Positions 7,877-15,658 of a stretch of DNA of 34,760 nucleotides are shown piece by piece (position 1 is the stretch's first letter; each line of letters opens with the position of its first letter). The stretch comes from Firmicutes bacterium UBA2530. Its GTDB lineage: Bacteria > Bacillota > Clostridia > Tissierellales > Sedimentibacteraceae. The stretch covers positions 272,448-307,207 of the forward strand of contig DDNC01000014.1 in the NCBI GenBank assembly GCA_002340985.1, written 5' to 3'. The notes below the pieces were generated by a model, which was given only the letters and a program-made list of their open reading frames with translations, made no database searches and had not been told where the DNA came from. A program made the position numbers and the translations under genes.

Positions 7877-10207
7877 ATGGATACAGTTAAGCTTTCAGTA
7901 AGAGAGTTGGTTGAATTTGTATATAAGAGCGGAGATATCAACGTTAAGGCTATGAGTGCCGAAAGGGCGCTGGAGGGAGTTAAGGCTCACAAGCTTCTTC
8001 AGTCCAATGTGGGTGAAGGATATCATAAGGAGTTTTATCTGAAGCGTGAATTTGAATTCAACAGCATACTCTTTGTTATTGAAGGCAGGGCAGACGGAAT
8101 AATAGAAGAAAATGGACAGACTACAGTGGATGAAATAAAATCCACATATACAAATTTAGATTTGATTGACGATGGTTACAACATGGCTCATCTGGCACAG
8201 GTAAAGTGCTATGCTTATATTTACGGTCTGGACAAGAACTTAAATGAACTGAATGTACAGCTCAGATATTTCAATCTGGATACGGGAAAGACCAAGACAT
8301 TTATTCACGCCTACACACTGCATGAGCTGGAAGAGTTTTTTTACAGTCTTTTAAACATGTATGTGGACTGGGCTCAAACGATTATTAATCTCCGTAAGGA
8401 AAGAGAAAAAACCGTTGATGAACTTGAATTCCCTTTCACTGAATACAGACAGGGACAAAGAAATTTTTCCGTAGCGGTATTCAGAGCAATAAAGGAAGGA
8501 AAAAAGCTGTATGCCCAGGCTCCTACGGGTGTAGGAAAGACAATATCAGTTTTGTTTCCTGCAATTAAATCATTGAATTACAAAAATAATTCCAAAATAT
8601 ATTATCTGACGGCAAAATCATCAACTAAATCAATTGCATTCAACACAATAAAACTAATGGCTGAAAAGGGGCTGAGGCTGCGGACAACCGTCATTACGGC
8701 AAAGGATAAAATTTGCCTTATGGAAGAAACTAAATGCGAGCCTGAGTATTGCCCATATGCACGAGGATATTATGACAGATTAAATGCTCCACTTAAAAAT
8801 TCTGTGAAAAACCACTGTCTGTATGACAGGGAATACATAGAAAGAACTGCTGTGGAGCATGATATATGTCCCTTTGAATTCAGCTTGGATTTAGCGTATA
8901 TGTCAGATGTGGTGGTGTGTGATTACAATTATTACTTTGACCCCAGAGTTGCGCTTCAAAGAGATGATGTTTTCAAAAACAGTAATGATATACTTCTTAT
9001 AGACGAGGCACACAACTTAGAGGACAGAGCAAGGAGCATGTACTCACCTGAGCTGATTAAGGAAGAGTTTTATGATACTTATAAATTAATGAAAAGCATC
9101 AATAAAAAAATATGCAGCAGCCTATCGGCAATCAACAAAAAATTTATTGAAATAAAAAAAAGCTTTCAGGAACCATTCATATTTAAAGAAGAGCCAGCAG
9201 ACTTAATAAATGCCCTGAGAAAATTTGCATTGTTGGCAGAAGAATATATAAATGACAGGAAAAATATCAATATTCCCGAACAGCTGATTGATGCATATTT
9301 CAAAAGTGTTTTTTTCATTAAAATATCGGAAATTGCAGACGATAATTTTTGCTACTATGCCGATTTTACCGGTAGAAAAACAATGGTGAAGCTATTTTTG
9401 ACGGATCCTTCAAAGATACTTGGAGAAATTCTGGAAAAGGCATGGTCTTCGGTGTTTTTCTCGGCTACGTTCACACCTCTGAAGTTTTTTAGATATATGC
9501 TTGGTGGAAGTGAAGATGACTATATATTGAAAATAAGGTCTCCATTTGATGAAAATAACCTGAAGCTCATGATTACACAGGATATATCCATGAAGTATGA
9601 GATGAGGGATTCAAACATTGAAGCTGCCTGCGACTGCATCAATGAAATCGTAAAGGGCAGGACAGGAAATTACATGGTGTTTTTTCCTTCATACAGCTAT
9701 ATGGAAAAAGCATCAGAGGTATACAGAAGCCTCTATGACACGTCCAATATCATATTCCAGGCTCAGGGCATGGATGAAGAGGAGCAGTCGAAAATCACTG
9801 ATAAATTCAATAATGAAAATAGTGTGGTTCTGTTTACGGTAGTAGGAGGCGTTTTTTCAGAGGGAATTGATTTACCCCTTGAAAAATTAATAGGAGCGGT
9901 TATAATAGGAACCGGAATACCTCAGCTTTCCTTTGAAAGAAACATCATAAGAGATTTCTTTGATGCAAAATTTAATTCAGGATATGATTTTGCATATAAA
10001 TATCCCGGATTTAATAAAATTCTTCAATCTGCAGGAAGGGTCATCCGGACGGAAAAAGACAGAGGCGTGGTGCTGCTCATTGACTCAAGGCTGTGCCAGA
10101 TGTCATACATCAGGCTTTTTCCAGAGCATTGGAAGCATTATAAAAATGTGAGCAAATCAGAAGCGATTAAAAATGAAATTAGTTTGTTCTGGGAGGAAAA
10201 AATATGA
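7877..10207 (+). CDS. DinG/XPD-type DNA helicase with N-terminal PD-(D/E)XK nuclease domain
   Basis: The 776-residue protein has a RecB/Cas4-like nuclease domain at the front: Asp73 in GRADGI, Glu86 and Lys88 in DEIKS, and the downstream LAQVKCYAY helix with Gln108. A superfamily 2 Rad3/XPD helicase follows, with Walker A APTGVGKT (215-222), DEAH (376-379) and the C-terminal SAGRVIR motif VI. Four cysteines between them (280, 287, 292, 331) are placed like the XPD/DinG iron-sulfur cluster. By family it should unwind DNA 5' to 3' in repair, and the nuclease residues suggest coupled cleavage. It starts behind GAGGA, after the structured leader, and overlaps the next gene by ATGA. Confidence 0.9.
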   Translation: MDTVKLSVRELVEFVYKSGDINVKAMSAERALEGVKAHKLLQSNVGEGYHKEFYLKREFEFNSILFVIEGRADGIIEENGQTTVDEIKSTYTNLDLIDDGYNMAHLAQVKCYAYIYGLDKNLNELNVQLRYFNLDTGKTKTFIHAYTLHELEEFFYSLLNMYVDWAQTIINLRKEREKTVDELEFPFTEYRQGQRNFSVAVFRAIKEGKKLYAQAPTGVGKTISVLFPAIKSLNYKNNSKIYYLTAKSSTKSIAFNTIKLMAEKGLRLRTTVITAKDKICLMEETKCEPEYCPYARGYYDRLNAPLKNSVKNHCLYDREYIERTAVEHDICPFEFSLDLAYMSDVVVCDYNYYFDPRVALQRDDVFKNSNDILLIDEAHNLEDRARSMYSPELIKEEFYDTYKLMKSINKKICSSLSAINKKFIEIKKSFQEPFIFKEEPADLINALRKFALLAEEYINDRKNINIPEQLIDAYFKSVFFIKISEIADDNFCYYADFTGRKTMVKLFLTDPSKILGEILEKAWSSVFFSATFTPLKFFRYMLGGSEDDYILKIRSPFDENNLKLMITQDISMKYEMRDSNIEAACDCINEIVKGRTGNYMVFFPSYSYMEKASEVYRSLYDTSNIIFQAQGMDEEEQSKITDKFNNENSVVLFTVVGGVFSEGIDLPLEKLIGAVIIGTGIPQLSFERNIIRDFFDAKFNSGYDFAYKYPGFNKILQSAGRVIRTEKDRGVVLLIDSRLCQMSYIRLFPEHWKHYKNVSKSEAIKNEISLFWEEKI

Positions 10208-11016
10208 ATATATTGTCTGAAAAAAATATTAAAAACGAAGCTATAATCAATAAAGAAGAGCTCAATAGGCTGCTTGATGAGGATAATTCAAAAATTTATG
10301 AGGTAATACGCGTTATAAACAGAAAGGCAGTGTTTTTGAAAGAACATTTCCAACGCATGAAAGAAAGTATCCAATTAAGCGGTACAAAGGGCTCAATTGA
10401 TTTTAATAGTTACAAAAAATCAATTGAGCTGCTGATAAGTGAAAATTTATTTGAAAATTGCAATATAAGGGTTTCGTATTATTACAATGGTGGTGAGATT
10501 GCTCTGTTTTATTTTATTGAGAGCTATTATCCATCAAAGCAGCAATTTAAGACAGGAGTCCATACGGTAACTGCCGTTGTACAGAGACATAATCCAAATG
10601 TAAAGTCATTCCAAAAGGCTTTCAAGGAAAAGGTACAGCAAATAATGGATGCATCCAAAGCATTTGAGGCAATTTTAGTCAATGAGGACGGTACGGTCAG
10701 CGAAGGAAGCAGATCGAATATATTTTTTGTTAAAGGAAATAAGCTTGTTACATCACCGGATTCCGCAGTGCTTTTAGGAGTAACACGAAACAAGGTAGCA
10801 GAAGTTTGTGAGAGCAACGGAATTGAGGTTGAGAAAAGAATAATAAAAATTGATGAGCTTGAATCATTTGACGGTGCATTTATAACAGGTACATCCAATG
10901 ATGTGCTGCCAATAAAAAGTATCGACAAAATAGTTTATAATTCTGCTGATAACGACACAGTGAAAAAAGCTTCGGAGCTTTATTTGAATGAAGTAAGGAA
11001 GGAAACAGAAATATAA
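10204..11016 (+). CDS. Aminotransferase class IV, PLP-dependent
   Basis: This is a 270-residue fold-type IV PLP enzyme, the family of branched-chain and D-amino-acid aminotransferases and aminodeoxychorismate lyase. The PLP lysine is Lys134 in NPNVKSFQK. SEGSRSNIFFVK (Glu167) and TGTSNDVLPI are the cofactor-binding segments. Its start overlaps the helicase stop (ATGA at 10204-10207), so translation is coupled to an apparently unrelated gene. The substrate cannot be assigned: no folate or branched-chain biosynthesis genes are adjacent. Length is near the family norm of 270-300. Confidence 0.85.
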   Translation: MNILSEKNIKNEAIINKEELNRLLDEDNSKIYEVIRVINRKAVFLKEHFQRMKESIQLSGTKGSIDFNSYKKSIELLISENLFENCNIRVSYYYNGGEIALFYFIESYYPSKQQFKTGVHTVTAVVQRHNPNVKSFQKAFKEKVQQIMDASKAFEAILVNEDGTVSEGSRSNIFFVKGNKLVTSPDSAVLLGVTRNKVAEVCESNGIEVEKRIIKIDELESFDGAFITGTSNDVLPIKSIDKIVYNSADNDTVKKASELYLNEVRKETEI

Positions 11017-11037
11017 CTAAAGGTGCAAAAACACAAA

Positions 11038-11055
11038 AATGGCCTGGTGGCCATT
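11038..11055. repeat. Short GC-rich hairpin after the aminotransferase
   Basis: AATGGCC (11038-11044) pairs with GGCCATT (11049-11055) around TGGT. It is followed by GTTGTG rather than a T-run, so it is at best a weak terminator. Confidence 0.45.
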
Positions 11056-11099
11056 GTTGTGAAGCATTAATATGCATAAAAGGGGTATTGGGAATATAT

Positions 11100-11125
11100 T
11101 TTGGTTATCGGGGGGGATAACCAAA
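11100..11125. promoter_or_regulatory. 10-bp palindrome with a GGGGGG loop upstream of the cysteine desulfurase
   Basis: TTTGGTTATC (11100-11109) and GATAACCAAA (11116-11125) are perfectly complementary and enclose six G residues. There is no T-run, so it is not a terminator. It lies about 40 bases upstream of the likely promoter of the iscS-thiI pair and could be a regulator binding site or an RNA element. No known factor is recognised. Confidence 0.5.
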
Positions 11126-11163
11126 TTCATTGTAACAAATGTACAAGAAATTTGCAAGCTTTT

Positions 11164-11191
11164 TTTACAAATATTTTAATTAAAATATAAA
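11164..11191 (+). promoter_or_regulatory. Sigma-A-type promoter for the cysteine desulfurase-thiI operon
   Basis: TTTACA (11164-11169) and TATAAA (11186-11191), each five of six matches, are separated by 16 bases. The ribosome binding site GGAAGGG (11201-11207) follows. Confidence 0.5.
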
Positions 11192-11212
11192 ATTTTTTAT
11201 GGAAGGGTATGT

Positions 11213-12358
11213 ATGGAAATTTATCTGGATAACAGCGCTACGACTAAAATAAGGGAAGAGGTCCTTGAGAGGATAATTGATGTCAATAAAAATTGCTATG
11301 GAAATCCCTCATCGCTTCACAGGATGGGCTTGCGGGCTGAAAAAATAATGGATGAGGCGAGAAAATCTGTCGCAAGAGTAATAAATGCTAATGCCGGTGA
11401 AATTTATTTTACCGGAGGAGGAACTGAAAGCAACAATATTGCGATAATGGGACTGATAGGAGAAAGAGTCGAAAAGTGTAATATTGTGACAACAAAAATT
11501 GAGCATCCATCGGTATACAATGTGTACGAGCATTTAAAATCCTCCGTGGAAGTGAGATATATAGAATCTGACGAAATGGGAAGGGTGAATATAGAAAATC
11601 TCAAGGCATCCATAGATGAAAATACGTCGCTTGTTTCGGTTATGCATGTAAATAACGAAGTAGGCATAATTCAGGATTTAGATAAAATAATTAAAATAGT
11701 AAAAGAAAAAAATAAAGGTACAAAAATTCACGTGGATGCGGTACAATCATATGGTAAAGTAAAAATTGACGTAAAAAAGCTGGCCGTGGATACGGTGGCA
11801 TTCAGCAGTCATAAAATTCACGGCCCCAAGGGCGTTGGCGGATTATTTATGCGCTCTGGAACAAAGATGAACTTTATTACCTTCGGCGGAGGACAGGAGA
11901 AATCCATAAGGCCGGGCACTGAAAACACACCTGGAATTGCAGGCTTCGGCACAGCATGCGACTTGGTTTTCCGCGGCTTTAGAGAAGAAAATAATAAATT
12001 GACGGAGCTTAAGAAGCTTTATGCAAAAAGATTGACTGAGGAAATAAAAGATGTACGAATCAACAGCTCGCTTGAGGAAGACGGAGCACCGCACATACTC
12101 AATGTTTCATTTAAAAATGTAAAGGGAGAGGTGCTGCTTCATTACCTGGAGCAGGAGGAAATTTATGTTTCAACAGGTTCAGCATGCTCGTCTCGGGTTT
12201 CAGGCAACAGGATACTGGAAGCCGTGAAATTGGACAGGGAATACATTGACGGAACAATACGCATAAGCTTGGGCTTTTTCAATAATTATGAAGAGGTTGA
12301 GCATGTTGTTGAAAAAATAGGTAAATCGGTTGAAGATATAAGAAAAATTATGAAGTGA
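11213..12358 (+). CDS. Cysteine desulfurase (NifS/IscS family), likely the sulfur donor for ThiI
   Basis: This PLP enzyme removes sulfur from L-cysteine and carries it as a persulfide. The 381-residue protein shows the N-terminal YLDNSATT, His98 in IEHPS over the cofactor ring, and the PLP lysine Lys201 in SSHKIHGPKG. The catalytic Cys325 sits in STGSACSSR, a loop of the short-insert NifS/IscS group. thiI starts 19 bases downstream, the arrangement of nifZ-thiI in Bacillus. I infer a dedicated role in tRNA 4-thiouridine (and possibly thiazole) sulfur transfer rather than general Fe-S assembly. No iscU or other cluster-assembly gene is nearby. The start follows GGAAGGG. Confidence 0.93.
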   Translation: MEIYLDNSATTKIREEVLERIIDVNKNCYGNPSSLHRMGLRAEKIMDEARKSVARVINANAGEIYFTGGGTESNNIAIMGLIGERVEKCNIVTTKIEHPSVYNVYEHLKSSVEVRYIESDEMGRVNIENLKASIDENTSLVSVMHVNNEVGIIQDLDKIIKIVKEKNKGTKIHVDAVQSYGKVKIDVKKLAVDTVAFSSHKIHGPKGVGGLFMRSGTKMNFITFGGGQEKSIRPGTENTPGIAGFGTACDLVFRGFREENNKLTELKKLYAKRLTEEIKDVRINSSLEEDGAPHILNVSFKNVKGEVLLHYLEQEEIYVSTGSACSSRVSGNRILEAVKLDREYIDGTIRISLGFFNNYEEVEHVVEKIGKSVEDIRKIMK

Positions 12359-12377
12359 GGAAGGAATTAAGAATTAT

Positions 12378-13538
12378 ATGTACAATATTGTAGCTGCAAG
12401 CTTCGGAGAAATATTTTTAAAAGGTAAAAACCGAGGCAGTTTTGAACACCAGCTTGTTGAGCAGATAAGATTTGCTCTGAAGGAATTCAGCGGTATAAAA
12501 ATATACAAGGATTTAGGCAAGGTCTTTGTTGAAACAAGCAATGAAGATGATATGAGCGCCATAATTGAGAAAATGAGAAAAATTTTCGGGATAGTGGCCA
12601 TAAGCCCATCCATAAAGACTGAAAAGGACCCGGATGCAATAGCAGAAAAGGCAGTAGAGCTTTTCGGATATCTGAAGGAAAAACAAGAAATAAAGACCTT
12701 TAAGGTGTCCACAAAGAGGGGAGATAAGAATTTCCCCATAAAATCCATGGATTTCAGCGCGGAACTGGGCGGAAAAATTCTATCGGCATTCGGTGATATT
12801 AAGGTGGATGTTCACAATCCCGATGTGGAAATTTTTGTCGATATAAAAAAAAGCTGCTATATTTCTTCGGAAAAAATCAGGACTGTGGGAGGAATGCCTG
12901 TGGGCTCCTGCGGAAGAGCGATGCTTCTTTTATCTGGAGGCATAGACAGCCCTGTTGCTGGATATATGATTGCAAAAAGAGGCGTTGAGATAAATGCGCT
13001 TTATTTCCACACATATCCCTTTACATCAGAGAGAGCTAATGAAAAGGTAATAAAACTGAAGGAACTGCTGGAGGAATATTGTGGAAAAATTAAGCTGTAC
13101 AGCATAAACATTCTTGAAATACACAAAGCGATACGAGAGTTTTGCAGAGAGGATGAAACCACAATTCTTGCAAGAAGGTTTATGATGCGTATAGCCGAAA
13201 GAATTGCAAAAGAAAATAAAATGGAAATGCTGATTACTGGAGAAAGCCTGGGTCAGGTCGCAAGTCAGACAATGAAGTCCATGACCGTCATTGAAAATGC
13301 CATTGAAATGCCTATATTAAAGCCGCTGGTTGGAATGGATAAGACCGAAATAATCGAAAGAGCTAATGAAATAGGAACATTTGAAACATCCATACTTCCG
13401 TATGATGACTGCTGTTCTGTATTTGCCCCGGCACACCCGTTGATAAATCCAAAGCTGGATTCCATATTGAAATCAGAAAGCAGCTTAAAGGTTGAAGAGC
13501 TTATAGAGATATGCATTTCCACACTTAAAATTCTATAA
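12378..13538 (+). CDS. thiI: tRNA 4-thiouridine synthase ThiI
   Basis: ThiI adenylates U8 of tRNA and replaces the oxygen with sulfur. The 386-residue protein has an N-terminal ferredoxin-like/THUMP region (about 1-165) with GEIFLKGKNRG. The PP-loop ATP motif SGGIDSP (186-192) and the C-terminal DDCCSVF with Cys345/Cys346 follow, the position of the conserved Cys344 of E. coli ThiI. There is no C-terminal rhodanese domain, as in Bacillus-type ThiI. The persulfide must therefore come directly from the desulfurase encoded just upstream. AAGGA at 12361-12365 is rather far (12 bases) from this ATG. Confidence 0.97.
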   Translation: MYNIVAASFGEIFLKGKNRGSFEHQLVEQIRFALKEFSGIKIYKDLGKVFVETSNEDDMSAIIEKMRKIFGIVAISPSIKTEKDPDAIAEKAVELFGYLKEKQEIKTFKVSTKRGDKNFPIKSMDFSAELGGKILSAFGDIKVDVHNPDVEIFVDIKKSCYISSEKIRTVGGMPVGSCGRAMLLLSGGIDSPVAGYMIAKRGVEINALYFHTYPFTSERANEKVIKLKELLEEYCGKIKLYSINILEIHKAIREFCREDETTILARRFMMRIAERIAKENKMEMLITGESLGQVASQTMKSMTVIENAIEMPILKPLVGMDKTEIIERANEIGTFETSILPYDDCCSVFAPAHPLINPKLDSILKSESSLKVEELIEICISTLKIL

Positions 13539-13566
13539 AATTTTATATATCATCATTGAAGTAATC

Positions 13567-13593
13567 ACAAAATTATTTCACATACATATATTA
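13567..13593 (+). promoter_or_regulatory. Sigma-K-like sporulation promoter for the small Gly/Cys peptide
   Basis: AC (13567-13568), exactly 16 bases, then CATATATTA (13585-13593) fits the Bacillus sigma-K pattern AC-N16-CATANNNTA. The expected start point near 13600 leaves the ribosome binding site intact. A TATAAT at 13597-13602 offers a weaker vegetative alternative with a poor -35. Confidence 0.4.
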
Positions 13594-13620
13594 AACTATA
13601 ATCAAAGTGAGGTGAAATAT

Positions 13621-13788
13621 ATGTCTGATGAAGTAAGAGCAACTAATTTTGGCGGATGCTGCGACGGAGGAGTTGGAGGCGGCTGCTGCGATAATAACTG
13701 GATAGAGTGGATAGTAATAATATTTGTCATTTGCTGGTTATTCGGCGGTGGTGGCGGCTTTTTTGGTAGAGGCGGCTGCTGTAGATAG
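13621..13788 (+). CDS. 55-residue glycine/cysteine-rich single-pass membrane peptide
   Basis: A short ORF begins at ATG 13621 and ends at TAG 13786-13788, with GAGGTG (13609-13614) six bases upstream. The product has an N-terminal soluble part with a Cys-Cys pair and GGVGGGCC, a hydrophobic helix IEWIVIIFVICWLF, then GGGGGFFGRGG and a final Cys-Cys-Arg. Paired cysteines flank the membrane segment on both sides. It resembles the small Gly-rich one-helix proteins of endospore formers (YjcZ-like) in composition, but I cannot assign a family. The promoter pattern and the strong terminator behind it suggest a monocistronic sporulation gene. Function is unknown. Confidence 0.75.
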   Translation: MSDEVRATNFGGCCDGGVGGGCCDNNWIEWIVIIFVICWLFGGGGGFFGRGGCCR

Positions 13789-13799
13789 TGTACTTAACG

Positions 13800-13842
13800 G
13801 AGGGTCAAATACATAAATATGTATTTGACCCTCGAATATTTT
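13800..13842 (+). terminator. Long perfect-stem terminator after the small peptide gene
   Basis: GAGGGTCAAATACAT (13800-13814) pairs without mismatch with ATGTATTTGACCCTC (13819-13833) around a four-base loop. It is followed by GAATATTTTTG. The 15-bp perfect stem is unusually long. Confidence 0.8.
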
Positions 13843-13889
13843 TGAATAAACATTTTATAAACTTTATATTTTTAATAGTTTTTTTATGC

Positions 13890-13918
13890 TTGCTTTTAAT
13901 TAAAACGGGTTGTATACT
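13890..13918 (+). promoter_or_regulatory. Sigma-A-type promoter for the serA-like gene
   Basis: TTGCTT (13890-13895), a 17-base spacer and TATACT (13913-13918). The start codon is 40 bases downstream, after GGAGGG at 13941-13946. Confidence 0.6.
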
Positions 13919-13957
13919 AAGTTTTATAGATTAAGGTGACGGAGGGACAAAATCAAA

Positions 13958-15127
13958 ATGTATAAAGTAGCATTATTCAGCAAAATACCAAAGGAAACGA
14001 TGAACTTATTTTCAGAAGATAAATATGAAATAATTGAACAGGAAACAAGTGATGCAGACGGAATTGTAATGAGAAGTATGGAAATACACGACATGGAATT
14101 TTCCAAGAGACTTAAAGCCATTGCAAGGTCCGGAGCAGGTGTAAATAATATTCCCGTGGAGCGATGTGCGGAGGAAGGAATAGTAGTGTTCAATTCTCCG
14201 GGAGCCAATGCGAATGCAGTGTGCGAGCTCACTTTTTTGGGGCTTTTGATTTCTTCGAGGAGGGTGATTGACAGCATTGACTGGACCAAGACATTGAGCT
14301 GTGACGTTGCCGACAGCGTTGAAAGGGGAAAATCACAATTTGTGGGACCTGAGCTTAAAGGTAAGACTTTAGGTGTCATAGGTCTTGGAAATGTGGGACA
14401 TCTTGTGGCAAACCTAGGAATAAAGCTGGGCATGGAGGTAATCGGCTATGACCCGTATATTTCTGTGAAGAACGCTCTGGGACTGTCATGGGATGTTCAA
14501 TATACAAGCGATATCAATGATTTGTACAGAAGGAGCGACTATGTGACCATCCATACTCCATACAATGAAGAAACAAAGAACTATATTAACAAGGACAATA
14601 TAAAGCTCATGAAGGACGGAGTGAGAATATTGAACTTTGCCAGACACGGGATAGTGAATGAGGATGATATCTCTGAGGCTCTGGAAAACGGCAAGGTTGG
14701 ATATCATGTATCGGACCTTCCGAGCGAAAAAATGCTTAATACGAAAAATGTTGTATGCATACCTCATCTTGGCGGTTCCACATATGAGGCAGAGGAAAAC
14801 TGTGCGGAAATGGCAGTAACTCAGCTTACGGAATACCTTGAAAAAGGAAATATAACAAATTCGGTGAATTTTCCCGATTGTGTAATGGAGCGTTATCCCG
14901 GAACAGACAGACTTGTTGTTTTAAATAAAAATATACCAAATATGATAGGAAAGATTACCACTGCTCTTGCAGGAAGGAATGTGAATATAATAGGAATGGT
15001 AAACAAAAGCCGTGGAGATTATGCATGCAATATAATTGATGTTATCGGAGATTTAAGAGAGGAAGAGCTAAAGAATCTTGAAGAGCATTACGGAATTTTA
15101 AGAGTCATGCTTATAAAAAAGAGGTAG
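13958..15127 (+). CDS. serA: D-3-phosphoglycerate dehydrogenase-like 2-hydroxyacid dehydrogenase with ACT domain
   Basis: By family it oxidises 3-phosphoglycerate with NAD, the first step of serine synthesis. The 389-residue protein has a substrate-binding domain with RSGAGVNNIP and an NAD-binding Rossmann motif GVIGLGNVG (about 136-144). The catalytic Arg is in NFARHGIV and the His in CIPHLGGST. The usual catalytic segment ALDVFE is replaced by VSDLPSE, whose Glu probably serves. A C-terminal ACT domain (about 320-389) suggests amino-acid feedback. No serC or serB lies nearby, so the pathway role is inferred. It is followed five bases later by rnhA. Confidence 0.85.
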   Translation: MYKVALFSKIPKETMNLFSEDKYEIIEQETSDADGIVMRSMEIHDMEFSKRLKAIARSGAGVNNIPVERCAEEGIVVFNSPGANANAVCELTFLGLLISSRRVIDSIDWTKTLSCDVADSVERGKSQFVGPELKGKTLGVIGLGNVGHLVANLGIKLGMEVIGYDPYISVKNALGLSWDVQYTSDINDLYRRSDYVTIHTPYNEETKNYINKDNIKLMKDGVRILNFARHGIVNEDDISEALENGKVGYHVSDLPSEKMLNTKNVVCIPHLGGSTYEAEENCAEMAVTQLTEYLEKGNITNSVNFPDCVMERYPGTDRLVVLNKNIPNMIGKITTALAGRNVNIIGMVNKSRGDYACNIIDVIGDLREEELKNLEEHYGILRVMLIKKR

Positions 15128-15132
15128 AAATA

Positions 15133-15576
15133 ATGAAAAAAGTCAATATATATTCTGACGGTGCCTGCAGCGGAAATCCAGGACCGGGCGGATACGGCGT
15201 CATTTTAGAATATAACGGCAGAGAGATGGAGCTTTCCGGGGGAGAAAAGCAGACTACGAATAACCGAATGGAGCTAATGGGAGTTATTGTGGGGCTGGAA
15301 GCGTTGAAAGAGCCTTGCAATGCAGATATAACCACAGATTCTAAATATGTTACAGATGCATTTAATAAGGGGTGGATTTTATCGTGGCAGAGAAAGAACT
15401 GGAGAAAGGCGGATGGCAAGGAGGTATTGAACAAGGAACTGTGGCAAAGGCTGGTAAAAGCTGCCGAACCTCATAATGTCAGGTTTATTCATGTTATGGG
15501 ACATGCGGGTCACGAATACAACGAGCGTTGTGATAAAATCGCAGTGAGAGAACGAGAAAAATTTGCTGTTGATTAG
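15133..15576 (+). CDS. rnhA: Ribonuclease HI
   Basis: This endonuclease cleaves the RNA strand of RNA-DNA hybrids. At 147 residues it is the size of E. coli RNase HI, and all active-site residues are in register: Asp9 in YSDGACSGNPGPGG, Glu47 in NNRMELMG, Asp69 in TTDSKYV, His124 in VMGHAGH and Asp134 in NERCDKIA. The basic-protrusion segment WQRKNWRKADGKEV is present. It starts five bases after the serA-like stop, with AGAGGTAG overlapping the previous gene end as ribosome binding site, so the two are co-transcribed. Confidence 0.97.
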   Translation: MKKVNIYSDGACSGNPGPGGYGVILEYNGREMELSGGEKQTTNNRMELMGVIVGLEALKEPCNADITTDSKYVTDAFNKGWILSWQRKNWRKADGKEVLNKELWQRLVKAAEPHNVRFIHVMGHAGHEYNERCDKIAVREREKFAVD

Positions 15577-15605
15577 TAGATAAACACAAAAATTAAGAAA
15601 CATTC

Positions 15606-15652
15606 ATTACCTCATGAATATTATGAAATAACAAATTATATTATGAGGTGAT
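15606..15652 (+). promoter_or_regulatory. Hairpin sequestering the ribosome binding site of the LysM gene
   Basis: ATTACCTCAT (15606-15615) can pair with ATGAGGTGAT (15643-15652), ten pairs including one G-U. The right arm contains the GAGGTGA ribosome binding site of the gene starting at 15659. The loop is 27 bases and AT-rich. It could act as translational control, or as a dyad operator. Confidence 0.45.
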
Positions 15653-15658
15653 TATATA

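Noticed and set aside
13924..14433. 169-codon antisense ORF over the serA-like gene
   Set aside because: It is a mirror of a clear dehydrogenase coding frame, Ser/Pro/Leu-rich as expected for antisense of coding DNA, with no start signal.
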